DNA from: Phenylobacterium haematophilum
GTDB taxonomy: Bacteria; Pseudomonadota; Alphaproteobacteria; Caulobacterales; Caulobacteraceae
Assembly (NCBI RefSeq): GCF_014196295.1
Contig: NZ_JACIDK010000004.1
Location: forward strand, 62,001-126,000
DNA length: 64,000 nt
Direction of reading: 5' to 3'
Both the position numbers and the translations under genes were made by a program. Each line of letters starts with the position of its first letter. The stretch's first letter is position 1. Below are positions 16,690 through 25,140 of this stretch, in pieces. The notes below the pieces were generated by a model. It ran no database searches. It was not told the DNA's origin and worked only from the letters and a program-made list of their open reading frames with translations.

Positions 16690-19600
16690 TTAGAAGTTCT
16701 TGGTCACCTGGGCGAACCAGTAGCGCCCGCGGTTGCTGTAGAGCTTCGTGAAGTAGCCGAAGGTCTCGTCGGCCAGCGGCGGATCCTCGTCGGTCAGGTT
16801 GTTGACCCCGACCCGGAAGCTCATCCCGGCCAGCGCGCCCTCGTCGGCCGCATAGCCGACCGCGGCGTTGAATGTCAGCCAGTCGTCGCCCTTGTAGAGC
16901 AGCGCCGAACTATCCTTCACCCCGCCGACATAGCGGGCATAGCCGGAGACCTCCCACGGACCCGACGTCCAGGTCGCATAGGCCTGGCCGCGGGTGCGCG
17001 GGTTGTCGTCCTGCTCGATCAGCGAGCCGCCGGCGCTGGCCGGCAGGCCGGCCGCCAGCAGGGCCGCGGACTCGGCCGACGGCGTCTGGTCGAACTTCTG
17101 CAGCAGGGACACGTCCACCCCCAGGCGGAAGTCGCCGAACTGGGTGGCGTCGATCCGCCAGGTGGCGCTGAGGTCGATGCCCTCGATGGTGCGAGAGTCG
17201 AGGTTCAGGAACTGGTTGGCGATCCGGATCGGCTCGCCCAGCGTGTTGCGGGTCAGGGCCGGGTTCGGGCCCGAGCCGCCCAGGCGGCCGATGGCGTCGA
17301 GGTTCAGGTGATCCTGCGACTCGAACACGCCCACCACGCCGTCCTGCTCGATCCGCCACCAGTCGATGGAGAACATCAGGTCCGGGGTCGGCGTGAACAC
17401 CACGCCTGCGCTGAAGTTGTCGCTGGTCTCGGACTTCAGGTCCTTGTTGCCGGCGCGCACGTCCTCGACGTTGTAGCGGTAGGCCGAGCAGCCCGCGCGG
17501 TTCAGCTGCGAGAACTGCGGCACGCCCTGCGCCACGGCGCAGCTGTAGTAGTCGGTCAGGTTCTCCTGCACCCGGCGGATCTCGGAGGCGTTGACAGTCT
17601 CCAGGTTCGGCGCGCGGAAGCCCTGCGAATAGGCGGCGCGGACCAGGACGTAGTCGTTCAGCCGCCAGCCGAGGGCGACCTTCGGCTTCAGCACCTGCTC
17701 GTTGATGTCCGAATAGTCCTCGAAGCGCGCGGCGAGCTGCAGGTCCAGGCTCTGGACCAGCGGAATGTCCGCGCCTTCCGGGATCAGCGAGGTCTGCAGT
17801 TCGGCGAAGGCCGAGAACACCTTGCGCGAGCCGGAGGTGTCGGGCGTCGGGCTCGAACCCATCGCGTCGCTGGTCGGACCGCCGGCGGTGGCGAAAGCGA
17901 CCGTGCCGTCGATCAGTGGGTCGCGGTCGTCCTTGAAGGTCTCACGCCGCCACTCGGCGCCGAAGGCCAGGCCGACGTTGCGGTCCAGCACGCTGAACGC
18001 GTTCGGGTTGCTGATCTTGGCGTCCCACAGCGCCAGGCTGGTGGTGCCGTCGCGTGAGATGCTGACCCGCAGCGGATCGACGACCGAGGCCGGATTCGAG
18101 GTGGCGTCGAAGCCGCCGACATTGCTTAGGTCCCCCCCGTTGAACGGGTTGTAGGCGCGGGTCGGGTCGCTGCTGTTCAGCGCCGCCTGCAGGGCGGTGT
18201 TGCTGACGCGGTTGCTTTCGACGTCCTTGGTGCGGGCGTGCGAGTAGAGCAGCGCGCTCTCCCACGACCAGTCGCCGAGGTCGCCGCGCAGACCGCTGAG
18301 CAGCCGGTAGGCGTCGGAGTCGACGTCGATGCGGCGGCGGCCGACATCGTCCACCCGCAGGCCGACGACGGTGATCGCCTGGGCCGGGCCCGTGTAGCCG
18401 GCGAGGCGGCCGGGCCCCGAGCCGAAGGGGTTGTAGGGGTTGTTGGCGCCGATGGTCAGCGGAGCCGACGTCAGATTGGTGGTGCCGCCGCGCACCGAGC
18501 TGGACGTCGCCCCGTAGTAGAGCGCCTGGCCGAACCACTCGACGGGGCCGAAGTCGTGGCTGGCCACGGCCATCAGGCTGTAGCGCTCCGAGCTCGGCGA
18601 CATGGTGCGTTCCGGAGCCTCGTCGGTGCGCAGCGAGGTGTCGAGCGTCGCCGAGCCGCCGTCGATGCAGACCCCGCCGCCGACCTGGGCGTCAGAGCCG
18701 GTGTACGAGCACGGCTGCATGTGGAAGGCGGTGAAGGACGGGCCGAAGTTGGTCACCGCGGTCCCGACCCGGCCGGTCAGCCAGGGCGTCAGGCTCGAGC
18801 GGTTGTCGAAGTTGCCGGCGTACCGCGACGGAACGCGGCTGCCGAGGTTGTCGGTCGAGGCGTAATCGCGGTCGCTGGCCGGCATCGCCGTGCGGTCGAA
18901 GTACTCGCCGAAAAGGGCGACGTGCGTTGCGCCGTCGTTGAAGTCGCGGCCCCACTTCGCGCCCAGCGAGGTTTCGGCCAGCTTGGTGCCTTCCGAGCCG
19001 CCGTAGCGGGCGACGATCTGGCCGCCGACATACTGGTCGTCGAGCACGTTGTTCAGCACGCCGGCCACCGCGTCGGAGCCGTAGATGGCCGCGCCGCCGT
19101 CACGCAGCACTTCGACGCGCTTCAGGGCGGTGGCGGGAATGGTGTTCAGGTTGACGACCTGGACGGGGACGGAACCTTCCTGCTGGGTGCCGGGGTGCCC
19201 TACCATCCGGCGGCCGTCCAGCAGCACCAGGGTGTTGCCCGAGCCGAGCCCGCGCAGGTTGGCCGAGGCGACGTCGCCGCGCGCCTGGTTCGGACCTTGC
19301 TGCTCGTTGTTGAAGGCCTGGCCGCCCGACTGCGGCAGGGCCGCGATCATCTCGCCGGCAGTGACTGCGCCGGTCATCTCAAGCTCGCGGCGGTCGACGA
19401 CCGAGACCGGCAGCAGGCCGCGCTCGGTGACGCCGGCCAGGTTCGAACCGACGACGATGATCTCTTCGACCTCGGCGACTTCCGCTGGCTCGCTCGCGGC
19501 GACCAGCGGACCGGCCGTCGAGGCCTTGCTCACGCTGGCCGCGGCCGGCGCGCGTTCGATGATGATGGTGCGGCCGCTTTCGCGCGAACGCAGCCCCTGC

Positions 19601-19860
19601 CCGACCAGCAGCCGCTGGACCGCCGAGGAGACCGCCATATCGCCGCGCACGGCCGGGGCCCGCAGCCCGTCGACCACCGCCGGGTCGAACAGCACTTCGC
19701 GGCCCGCCTGCACGCCCAGGCTGCGCAGCGCAGCGCCCAGGTCCTGCGCCGGAATGTCGAACTGCGCCCGCGCCGGGGCTTGCGCCCAGGCCGCCGAGCC
19801 GACCAGAGCCACGGCCGCCGACGTGGCGAACGCCATGGCCTTGAGATGATTGAACGACAT
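16690..19860 (-). CDS. TonB-dependent receptor with STN signalling domain
   Basis: 1056 aa. Signal peptide 1-26. An STN (secretin/TonB N-terminal) domain at about 35-100 (FDIPAQDLGAALRSLGVQAG, then VQRLLVGQGL) marks a transducer that talks to a FecR-type anti-sigma. TonB box/plug begins near 130 (EVEEIIVVGSNLAG), plug motifs LLDGRRMVGHP and LRDGGAAIYGSDAVAGVLNN, then a long barrel ending in Phe as outer-membrane proteins do. fecR and an ECF sigma gene lie directly upstream in the same direction. Expected to import a ligand and to induce its own operon upon binding. The ligand is unknown; the downstream ggt and sulfatase suggest a sulfated or glutamylated compound (inference). Confidence 0.95.
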   Translation of the reverse strand: MSFNHLKAMAFATSAAVALVGSAAWAQAPARAQFDIPAQDLGAALRSLGVQAGREVLFDPAVVDGLRAPAVRGDMAVSSAVQRLLVGQGLRSRESGRTIIIERAPAAASVSKASTAGPLVAASEPAEVAEVEEIIVVGSNLAGVTERGLLPVSVVDRRELEMTGAVTAGEMIAALPQSGGQAFNNEQQGPNQARGDVASANLRGLGSGNTLVLLDGRRMVGHPGTQQEGSVPVQVVNLNTIPATALKRVEVLRDGGAAIYGSDAVAGVLNNVLDDQYVGGQIVARYGGSEGTKLAETSLGAKWGRDFNDGATHVALFGEYFDRTAMPASDRDYASTDNLGSRVPSRYAGNFDNRSSLTPWLTGRVGTAVTNFGPSFTAFHMQPCSYTGSDAQVGGGVCIDGGSATLDTSLRTDEAPERTMSPSSERYSLMAVASHDFGPVEWFGQALYYGATSSSVRGGTTNLTSAPLTIGANNPYNPFGSGPGRLAGYTGPAQAITVVGLRVDDVGRRRIDVDSDAYRLLSGLRGDLGDWSWESALLYSHARTKDVESNRVSNTALQAALNSSDPTRAYNPFNGGDLSNVGGFDATSNPASVVDPLRVSISRDGTTSLALWDAKISNPNAFSVLDRNVGLAFGAEWRRETFKDDRDPLIDGTVAFATAGGPTSDAMGSSPTPDTSGSRKVFSAFAELQTSLIPEGADIPLVQSLDLQLAARFEDYSDINEQVLKPKVALGWRLNDYVLVRAAYSQGFRAPNLETVNASEIRRVQENLTDYYSCAVAQGVPQFSQLNRAGCSAYRYNVEDVRAGNKDLKSETSDNFSAGVVFTPTPDLMFSIDWWRIEQDGVVGVFESQDHLNLDAIGRLGGSGPNPALTRNTLGEPIRIANQFLNLDSRTIEGIDLSATWRIDATQFGDFRLGVDVSLLQKFDQTPSAESAALLAAGLPASAGGSLIEQDDNPRTRGQAYATWTSGPWEVSGYARYVGGVKDSSALLYKGDDWLTFNAAVGYAADEGALAGMSFRVGVNNLTDEDPPLADETFGYFTKLYSNRGRYWFAQVTKNF

Positions 19861-19931
19861 ACGCGCTCCCTTCTAACCCCGCCCCGCGAACTGCGGGTTT
19901 CCAGGCGAAGACGCCAGGGCGCGCGGGCGCC

Positions 19932-20948
19932 TCACTTCAAAGATGAAGTTTTTTTGTCGCGGACCGGTCCGATGCGCACGGCGTCGCCCCCGACCTGCAC
20001 CGACACCGGATGTGTCAGCGGCAAGGCGTCGAGGAACCCGCTGTTCTCGCCGGAATAGAACACCCCGCTGACCCGCATCCGCGCCACGGCTGGATCGGTG
20101 ACCACGATCGGCGTACGTCGATAACGGTTCATCTCGGCCGCGGCCTCGGCCAGTGTCACCGAGGCGAACTCGATCCGCCCCTCGCGCCAGTCGCCGGCCA
20201 CCGGTCCTGAGGGACGCAGCACCGCCGCGCGGCCCTCGACGTCGATGCGCTCGCCGGCCTTGACCTCCGAGACCCGGCCGCGGCCGACGGCGTCGACCGC
20301 CACCTTGCCCTCGACCACGGCCACACGCAGCCCGGCCTTCTCCAGGCGCACGTCGAACGAGGTGCCGACCGCCGTGACCGTGTGCTCGCCCGCGCCGACC
20401 ACGAACGGCCGCGAGGCGTCCTTGGCGACGTCAAACCAGGCCTCGCCCGAAACCAGCTGCAGGCCGCGGCGCTTGGCCGAATAGTCGACCCGCACCTCGC
20501 TGGCGGTGTTAAGCAGCAGCTGCGAGCCGTCCGCAAGGGTGACCGTCGCCCGCTCACCGACGGCGGTGCGGTAGACTTGCGCCTGGCGCTCGGCCGCCGG
20601 GGCCAGCAGGCCTTCGCGTTGGGTCAGCAGCCCGACCCCGACGCCCGCGACCACCACCGCCAGCGACGCAGCCATCGCCGCGAAGCTGCGCACCGGCCAG
20701 CGCCGCCCCTGCGGCTGCGCGGCCAGCGCCTCGGCCCGCATCGCGCGCACGGCCGGGCTGCCGGCGCCCTCGCCGGCCGCCCCCCACATGCGCTCGACGC
20801 CTTCGAAGCAAACGCGATGCAACGGCGCGGCCTCAAGCCAGGCGGCCAGCTCGCGCGCGTCGGCCTCGCTCCAGTCGCCCGAGCGGCGCCGCAGGAACAG
20901 CTCGGCGGCGACCTCGTCCGGATCACGGTTCAGCAGGGCCCGGCTCAT
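19932..20948 (-). CDS. FecR family anti-sigma/signal transducer
   Basis: 338 aa. Cytosolic N-terminal part (about 10-60, including WSEADARELAAWLEAAPLHRVCFEGVERMW) typical of FecR sigma-binding regions, one transmembrane helix about 89-108, then the periplasmic FecR domain (AVGERATVTLADGSQLLLNTASEV, GEAWFDVAKD, FVVGAGEHTVTAVGTSFDVR) and a C-terminal STN-like segment (LAEAAAEMNRYRRTPIVV). It carries the ligand signal from the TonB receptor to the ECF sigma factor. Its ATG overlaps the sigma stop (ATGA), so the two are translationally coupled, and the receptor follows after 71 bases. Confidence 0.94.
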   Translation of the reverse strand: MSRALLNRDPDEVAAELFLRRRSGDWSEADARELAAWLEAAPLHRVCFEGVERMWGAAGEGAGSPAVRAMRAEALAAQPQGRRWPVRSFAAMAASLAVVVAGVGVGLLTQREGLLAPAAERQAQVYRTAVGERATVTLADGSQLLLNTASEVRVDYSAKRRGLQLVSGEAWFDVAKDASRPFVVGAGEHTVTAVGTSFDVRLEKAGLRVAVVEGKVAVDAVGRGRVSEVKAGERIDVEGRAAVLRPSGPVAGDWREGRIEFASVTLAEAAAEMNRYRRTPIVVTDPAVARMRVSGVFYSGENSGFLDALPLTHPVSVQVGGDAVRIGPVRDKKTSSLK

Positions 20949-21451
20949 GAGCGCCTCCCCCGCTTGGTCAGGTGCGCCAGCGCCTTGATCATGTGCTTTT
21001 CGATCGCGCTCACCGACACCTGCAGCCGCCGCGCGATCTGCGCGTAGCTCATCTCCTCGTAGCGATGCAGGACGAAGACCACCCGCGTGCGCTCCGGCAA
21101 CTCGTGCAGCGCCGTCTCGACGACCCGCAGTTGCTCGCGGCCCAGATAAACCCGTTCGGGCGAGAAATCCTCCTCGGCATGCAGCCGCTCGTCGAACAGC
21201 TGGTGCGCGCCGCCGCGCCGAGCCGCCCGCCGGAAGCTGTCGTTCAGCACGCTGGCCGCCACCGTGAACAGGTAGTTCTCGGGCGCCTCGAGCGTCCCGC
21301 CCTCACGCCGCGCCGCCAGCCGCAGGAACACCTCCTGGACCATGTCGTCGATGTCCGCAGCCGAACGCACACGCGCGCGGAAATAACGCGCCAGCGGAAC
21401 CGCATAGCGACGCGCCATCTCGTCCATTTCGACGCGGCTCGTCTGCGTCAT
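20945..21451 (-). CDS. ECF sigma factor, FecI type
   Basis: 168 aa from the ATG at 21451; an open frame extends upstream to 21565 but adds an Arg-rich, non-family stretch. Region 2 includes MARRYAVPLARYFRARV and DIDDMVQEVFLRL; region 4 includes ALHELPERTRVVFVLHRYEEMSYAQIARRLQVSVSAIEKHM, the FecI-like HTH. It should direct RNA polymerase to the promoter of the receptor operon when FecR is signalled. First gene of the sigma-fecR-receptor-ggt set. AGAGGA lies upstream of the chosen start at a rather long distance. Confidence 0.92.
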   Translation of the reverse strand: MTQTSRVEMDEMARRYAVPLARYFRARVRSAADIDDMVQEVFLRLAARREGGTLEAPENYLFTVAASVLNDSFRRAARRGGAHQLFDERLHAEEDFSPERVYLGREQLRVVETALHELPERTRVVFVLHRYEEMSYAQIARRLQVSVSAIEKHMIKALAHLTKRGRRS

Positions 21452-22188
21452 GCCCGGTCGCGCGGTCCTCTTTCGTTTCGACGTCCGTATAAAGACGCCG
21501 CGCGCGCCTAGCACCTCAGCACGCCGCGACATTCTCTTAGTTCGCTCAAAGTCGCGATTACGCAAAGATCCCCATTGCCGGGCGCGTTGCTCAGATCAGC
21601 CCCGGATCTCCGAAATCGGAGTGTCGCCCATCGGCGGGCCGCCCGGGTGGGCCAGATCGTTCGGATGGTCCTCGGCCTCGACCATGTCCAGCGCCTGAGC
21701 GCCCTAGCCAACTCCGACGTCAGGTCGTCGGCCTGGACCAGGCGCCTGGCGATCTCGGCGGCGAGGTGACGGCAGGCCCGGCCCGCCCGATCATTGTTAG
21801 CCTGTGGCGGCACCACTTGGCTCAGTATCGCTCAGCTGCCGAACTCTCAGAGCGCTGGGGCGGCCAGATCGCCCCGAAGACGCCGCGGAAGCCGATAGAG
21901 CGGGATTTCGGCGGGCATTAGGCGCCCGGTCGAGCCTGGCCATGGCCGATGAGCGGCCTCTAGCCGCTCGGACGGGCGTCACGGTCTGACAAGGATAGGC
22001 GCTGGTGACGACGAGTTTCAGAAAGGCGCAGACCGGGATAGCGACGAGGCGCTCGACTCGCCAAGTCCGGCGCTGGTCCTGATCGACCCTCCGCCTGCGC
22101 AGGGCTAGCGCCGTAGGGGAAGGCCAGTTGGGCCGACGCAACGCTGGGACCTGCACGGAGGCCGTCCAACATTTGGCAGGCAGGGTTC
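21452..22188. other. 737-base stretch with no intact gene
   Basis: Beyond the sigma factor start the regular coding pattern breaks down: no frame on either strand holds a recognisable full protein. The only coding-like signal is the two-frame minus-strand remnant at 21596-21816. The rest (21817-22188) has open frames rich in Arg/Ser/Pro that look like GC-rich shadow. It forms the left part of a decayed patch extending to the tRNA at 24140. Confidence 0.5.
21596..21816 (-). pseudogene. Frameshifted remnant of a small protein, unknown
   Basis: From the ATG at 21816 one minus-strand frame gives a plausible helical stretch (AGRACRHLAAEIARRLVQADDLTSELA). At about 21700 coding character jumps to another frame, which continues ALDMVEAEDHPNDLAHPGG and PPMGDTPISEIRG to a stop at 21596. 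Joined, they would make a protein of about 70 residues with acidic, protein-like composition, whereas each frame alone turns into Arg/Trp-rich nonsense. No family recognised. The frameshift could be decay or a sequencing error. Confidence 0.3.
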
Positions 22189-22545
22189 TCACACCCCGCC
22201 CTTCGAACGGCGCCGGGCGCTCGGTATCCCGAGCCGCCGCTCGACCTCCTCGACATACTTTTTCCCCACCGCGAGCTTCCTGCCGCTCTCTAGGGTCAAA
22301 ACGAGCCCCGCCCTCTTGCGGCGGACTTCAACTGCGCGGTCAAGTCGGGCGAATGTGGAGCGGTGAACTCGGGTCAGTTCTCGTGGGTCGAGCCTGGCTT
22401 GCAGTTCACACATCCTCGCCCGGTAGATATGCGAGCGCGTATCAGTGTGGAGGAACACATAGTCCTTCGCGGCCTCTATCCATTCGATATGTTCGACCTG
22501 CACGCGCACGTCGCGGTCACGTCCGCGAACCCAAAAACGAGTTTC
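22189..22545 (-). pseudogene. 5'-truncated LytTR DNA-binding domain gene
   Basis: From the GTG at 22509 there are 106 residues that are almost entirely one LytTR domain: VEHIEWIEAAKDYVFLHT, LTRVHRSTFARLDRAVEVRR and VLTLESGRKLAVGKKYVEEVERRL. LytTR proteins bind direct-repeat promoters through a beta-fold. The in-frame sequence upstream of the GTG still matches the first LytTR strand (RFWVRGRDRDVRVQ) but has no start codon before a TAG near 22568. The natural 5' end, which usually carries transmembrane helices or a receiver domain, is therefore missing. It stops matching at about 22540, exactly where an amidohydrolase fragment begins on the opposite strand. A shortened, still expressed protein from the GTG cannot be excluded. 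Confidence 0.6.
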
Positions 22546-23784
22546 TGTTTCGAAATGTGCGAGTCTCTAACGGACGGTCCACCCGCTTATCGGGTCTCAC
22601 GGACGTGCTGGTGCGCGGCAACAGAATTGCAGCGGTCGGGGACGGGCTCGCCAGCACAGCCAGAACCATCGAGGGCCGGGAACGCACCCTGATTCCAGGA
22701 CTGATCGACGTCCACGCGCACCTGGAGTTCTACAACCTTCCTGCGCTCGATTTCAGCAGCGCGGACCCGGACTATCTCCAAGCCGCCAAGCGGCCGCCGC
22801 CGGGGATTTCCTGATGACGGGCTTCACTTCCGTCAGGGACGCAGGTGGACCCACGTTTGGCCTCAAGCGGGCCATCGATGAGCGCCTGATGCCCGGACCG
22901 CGGATATGGCCCTCAGGCGCGATCCTCTCCCAGACCTCGGGCCATGCCGAATCCCGGCCGATCAACGCCCTGCCCTCGCCTCGGAATCGCGAACTCACGC
23001 CGCACGAGCGAGCGCGCTATCTGGCCGTTGTGGACGGCGTTCCAGAGGTACTGGAAAAGGTGCGCGAACAGCTTTTCCAGGGGGCAAGCCAGATCAAGCT
23101 GGCGGTGAGTGGCGGGTGAGCTCGAACTTCGATCCCCTCGACGTCACCCAGTTCAGCCCCGAGGAAATCCGCGCCGCAGTCGGAGCCGCCGAGGACTGGG
23201 GCACCTATGTCATGGTGCATGGCTATACGCCGCGCGCCATCAATCGCGCGATCGACTGCGGCGTCAAATGCATCGAGCACGGCCAACTACTCGATGAACC
23301 AACGCTGCGACGGATGGCCGACGAGAAGATCTGGCTCAGCCTTCAACCTTTCCTGCAGGACGAGGACGCCATTCCGACGGCGCCCGGCTCGGCGAACGAG
23401 CGAAAGTACCGGCAGGTCACCGAGGGCACTGATCGCGCCTACAGCCTGGCCAAGCAGTTGGGTCTCAAGGTCGCGTTCGGCACGGACATCCAGCTCAATC
23501 CGAACGGGGCGACCCGACAGTCTCATTATCTGCCAAAGCTGCTTCGCTGGTACAGCGGAGGCGAAGCGCTCAAGATGGCCACGCACGACAATGCAGCTCT
23601 GTTGGCTCTGTCGGGCCCGCGCACCCCCTACGCAGGTCAGCTCGGCGTCATCGAACAGAACGCCCTAGCCGACCTCTTATTGGTGAACGGGGATCCGGTG
23701 ACCGATCTCAACCTGCTCGCAGATCCAGCGACCAATCTCGCTATCATCATGAAAGACGGCATGATTTTCAAGGACGCCGCCTAG
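22536..23784 (+). pseudogene. Amidohydrolase (prolidase/imidazolonepropionase-like), truncated and twice frameshifted
   Basis: Three consecutive plus-strand frames together spell a metal-dependent amidohydrolase. Frame A (22536 to about 22795): FLFRNVRVSNG, DVLVRGNRIAAVGDG and LIPGLIDVHAH with the metal HxH. Frame B (about 22790-23115): FLMTGFTSVRDAGGPTFGLK to QIKLAVSGG with the carbamylated-Lys position. Frame C (about 23110-23784): VSSNFDPLDVTQ, YVMVHGY, CIEHGQLL, AFGTDI and a C-terminal NALADLLLVNGDPVTDL. Frameshifts lie near 22795 and 23115. All metal ligands survive, so decay is recent or the shifts are sequence errors. No signal peptide or start is visible; similarity begins abruptly at about 22540 against the LytTR fragment. 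Confidence 0.75.
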
Positions 23785-24139
23785 AAGGCATCAACAGGGC
23801 GCCTTTTCCAGCCTCTCAGCTCCTCCCGTTTTCAGTGGGGTCGGCGCCCCCCCATTGCGGCCATTCAAAAGGCTCCATTTCAAGACTTATCAGCGTGACG
23901 TAAGGGGGACGCCGCCCTTGGGTCGCACCCGGCGCGCGCCTTGAGCGCACGCAGCGCGACGCCTGAAAGTGGCATGTCGTTGGTATTTGATGCCACGTCG
24001 TTGGCTTCCAGCCTAAAACGTACCAACAGAATTTCCGGCTGCAGCCGAGCGATCCGAGACGCAACCGGAAACATATTATTGTTTTATAATGACTATTTAC
24101 GACTTATCGGACGTGCTTGGACGTCCTCGCATGCATCGC
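23785..24139. other. 355-base gap between amidohydrolase remnant and tRNA
   Basis: No gene seen. The stretch is less GC-rich toward its right end (an AT-rich run at about 24070-24105). It holds small repeats, such as two GTCGTTGG copies at about 23976 and 23995, and GTTGGTA with its inverse TACCAAC. It is the region just past the tRNA 3' end, where integrated elements usually start, but no integrase or duplicated tRNA end was found. Confidence 0.5.
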
Positions 24140-24228
24140 TGGTGGGCCCGGTAGGACTCGAACCTACAACCAGACCGTTATGAGCGGTCGGCTCTAACCA
24201 TTGAGCTACAGGCCCCTGCAGCGATGCA
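24132..24228. repeat. 10-base inverted repeat flanking the tRNA
   Basis: TGCATCGCTG at 24132-24141 and its exact complement CAGCGATGCA at 24219-24228 enclose the tRNA gene; the inner end of the left arm includes two bases of the CCA. In the precursor the leader and trailer could pair and extend the acceptor stem by 10 base pairs. The leader alone can instead fold as CCTGCA-TCGC-TGCAGG (24214-24229). Confidence 0.6.
24140..24215 (-). tRNA. tRNA-Ile2, anticodon CAU (lysidine-type)
   Basis: 76 bases with encoded CCA. Acceptor GGGCCTG pairs with CGGGCCC (one G-U); D arm GCTC/GAGC; anticodon stem GACCG/CGGTC with loop CTCATAA, anticodon CAT; T arm GTAGG TTCGAGT CCTAC. The GGGCC acceptor and CTCATAA loop match the minor isoleucine tRNA whose C34 becomes lysidine, rather than the methionine tRNAs. 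The TilS enzyme needed is not in this window. Confidence 0.93.
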
Positions 24229-24366
24229 GGTCTGCGGGTTACCACGACCTGCACGCGCCTTAAAGCTGCCGTTCAGCTTGGCTTTGTCAGAACTGCAACC
24301 TCCACCGTCATCCGACGTTTGGAGGCCTCGATCCCGCCCTAACCCCGGGCGTTTGTGGAGATTTCG

Positions 24367-25107
24367 ATGAAGACCTTCGTCCGCGCCGGCGCCATGGCCC
24401 TGCTGCTCGCCGCCGCCGCCGCGCCCGCCGCCTTCGCTCAAACGGCGCAACCCTCGGCAGGTTCGATGTTCCAGACGACCACGCTCAACCTTTCGGCTTA
24501 CGGCGAGACCCGTGTCGCCCCCGACAAAGCGACCATCAACCTCGGCGTCGTGACCGAGGCCCCGACCGCCGCCGGCGCCCTGGCCGCCAACAACGAGAAG
24601 ATGAACTCGGTGATCGCCGCCCTGCACAAGGCCGGTATCGCCGAGAAGGACATCCAGACCTCGGGCCTTAACCTCAACGCCCAATACGATTACGTCCAGA
24701 ACGAGCCGCCGAAGCTGCGCGGCTACCAGGCCTCAAACCAGGTGACGATCACCGTAAACGACCTGGCCAAACTGGGCGCGGCCGTCGACGCCACGGTCAA
24801 GGCGGGAGCCAATCAGGTGAATGGCATCTCCTTCGGCCTGAAGGACCCCAGCGCGGCCGAGAACGCCGCCCGCCAGGAAGCGGTCAAGGCGCTGGCCGCC
24901 AAGGCCGACCTCTACGCGCGGGCCACCGGTCACCGCGTCAACCGGCTGGTCAATCTCAGCGAAGGCGGCAGCTACATGCCCTCTCCGCCGCCGGCGCCGA
25001 TGATGGCCTATGCCCGTAAGGAAATGGCCGATGGCGGCGCGCCGATCTCCGCCGGCGAACTGAACGTCCGGGTGGACATCACCGGTCTCTACGAACTGTC
25101 GCGGTAA
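24367..25107 (+). CDS. SIMPL-domain (DUF541) periplasmic protein
   Basis: 246 aa from the ATG at 24367, which has GGAG six bases upstream; an in-frame GTG at 24355 lies before this ribosome site and is less likely. Signal peptide 1-24 (AFA cleavage). SIMPL domain from about 40: LNLSAYGETRVAPDKATINLG, EKDIQTSGLNLNAQYDY, KLRGYQASNQVTITV and a C-terminal VNRLVNLSEGG. The family forms ring-like periplasmic oligomers linked with stress tolerance in other bacteria; no enzymatic activity is known. It is followed by a strong hairpin terminator and is probably monocistronic. Confidence 0.92.
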   Translation: MKTFVRAGAMALLLAAAAAPAAFAQTAQPSAGSMFQTTTLNLSAYGETRVAPDKATINLGVVTEAPTAAGALAANNEKMNSVIAALHKAGIAEKDIQTSGLNLNAQYDYVQNEPPKLRGYQASNQVTITVNDLAKLGAAVDATVKAGANQVNGISFGLKDPSAAENAARQEAVKALAAKADLYARATGHRVNRLVNLSEGGSYMPSPPPAPMMAYARKEMADGGAPISAGELNVRVDITGLYELSR

Positions 25108-25116
25108 GCGAAACGG

Positions 25117-25140
25117 CCCTCCCCTCCGGGGGAGGGTTTA
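25117..25140 (+). terminator. Rho-independent terminator after the SIMPL gene
   Basis: Stem CCCTCCCC (25117-25124), loop TCCG, stem GGGGAGGG (25129-25136), then TTTATTT. Starts 10 bases after the SIMPL stop and runs into the 3' end of the convergent lipoprotein gene, so it may serve both directions. Confidence 0.75.

Noticed and set aside
21797..22192. A 131-residue minus-strand open frame in the decayed patch.
   Set aside because: Composition (Arg/Ser/Pro/Ala) is that of non-coding GC-rich frames, and no motif is seen.
24140..24215. Attachment-site duplication of the tRNA 3' end, which would prove an integrated island.
   Set aside because: No second copy of the tRNA 3' sequence was found by eye in 21.4-24.1 kb, and there is no integrase gene.
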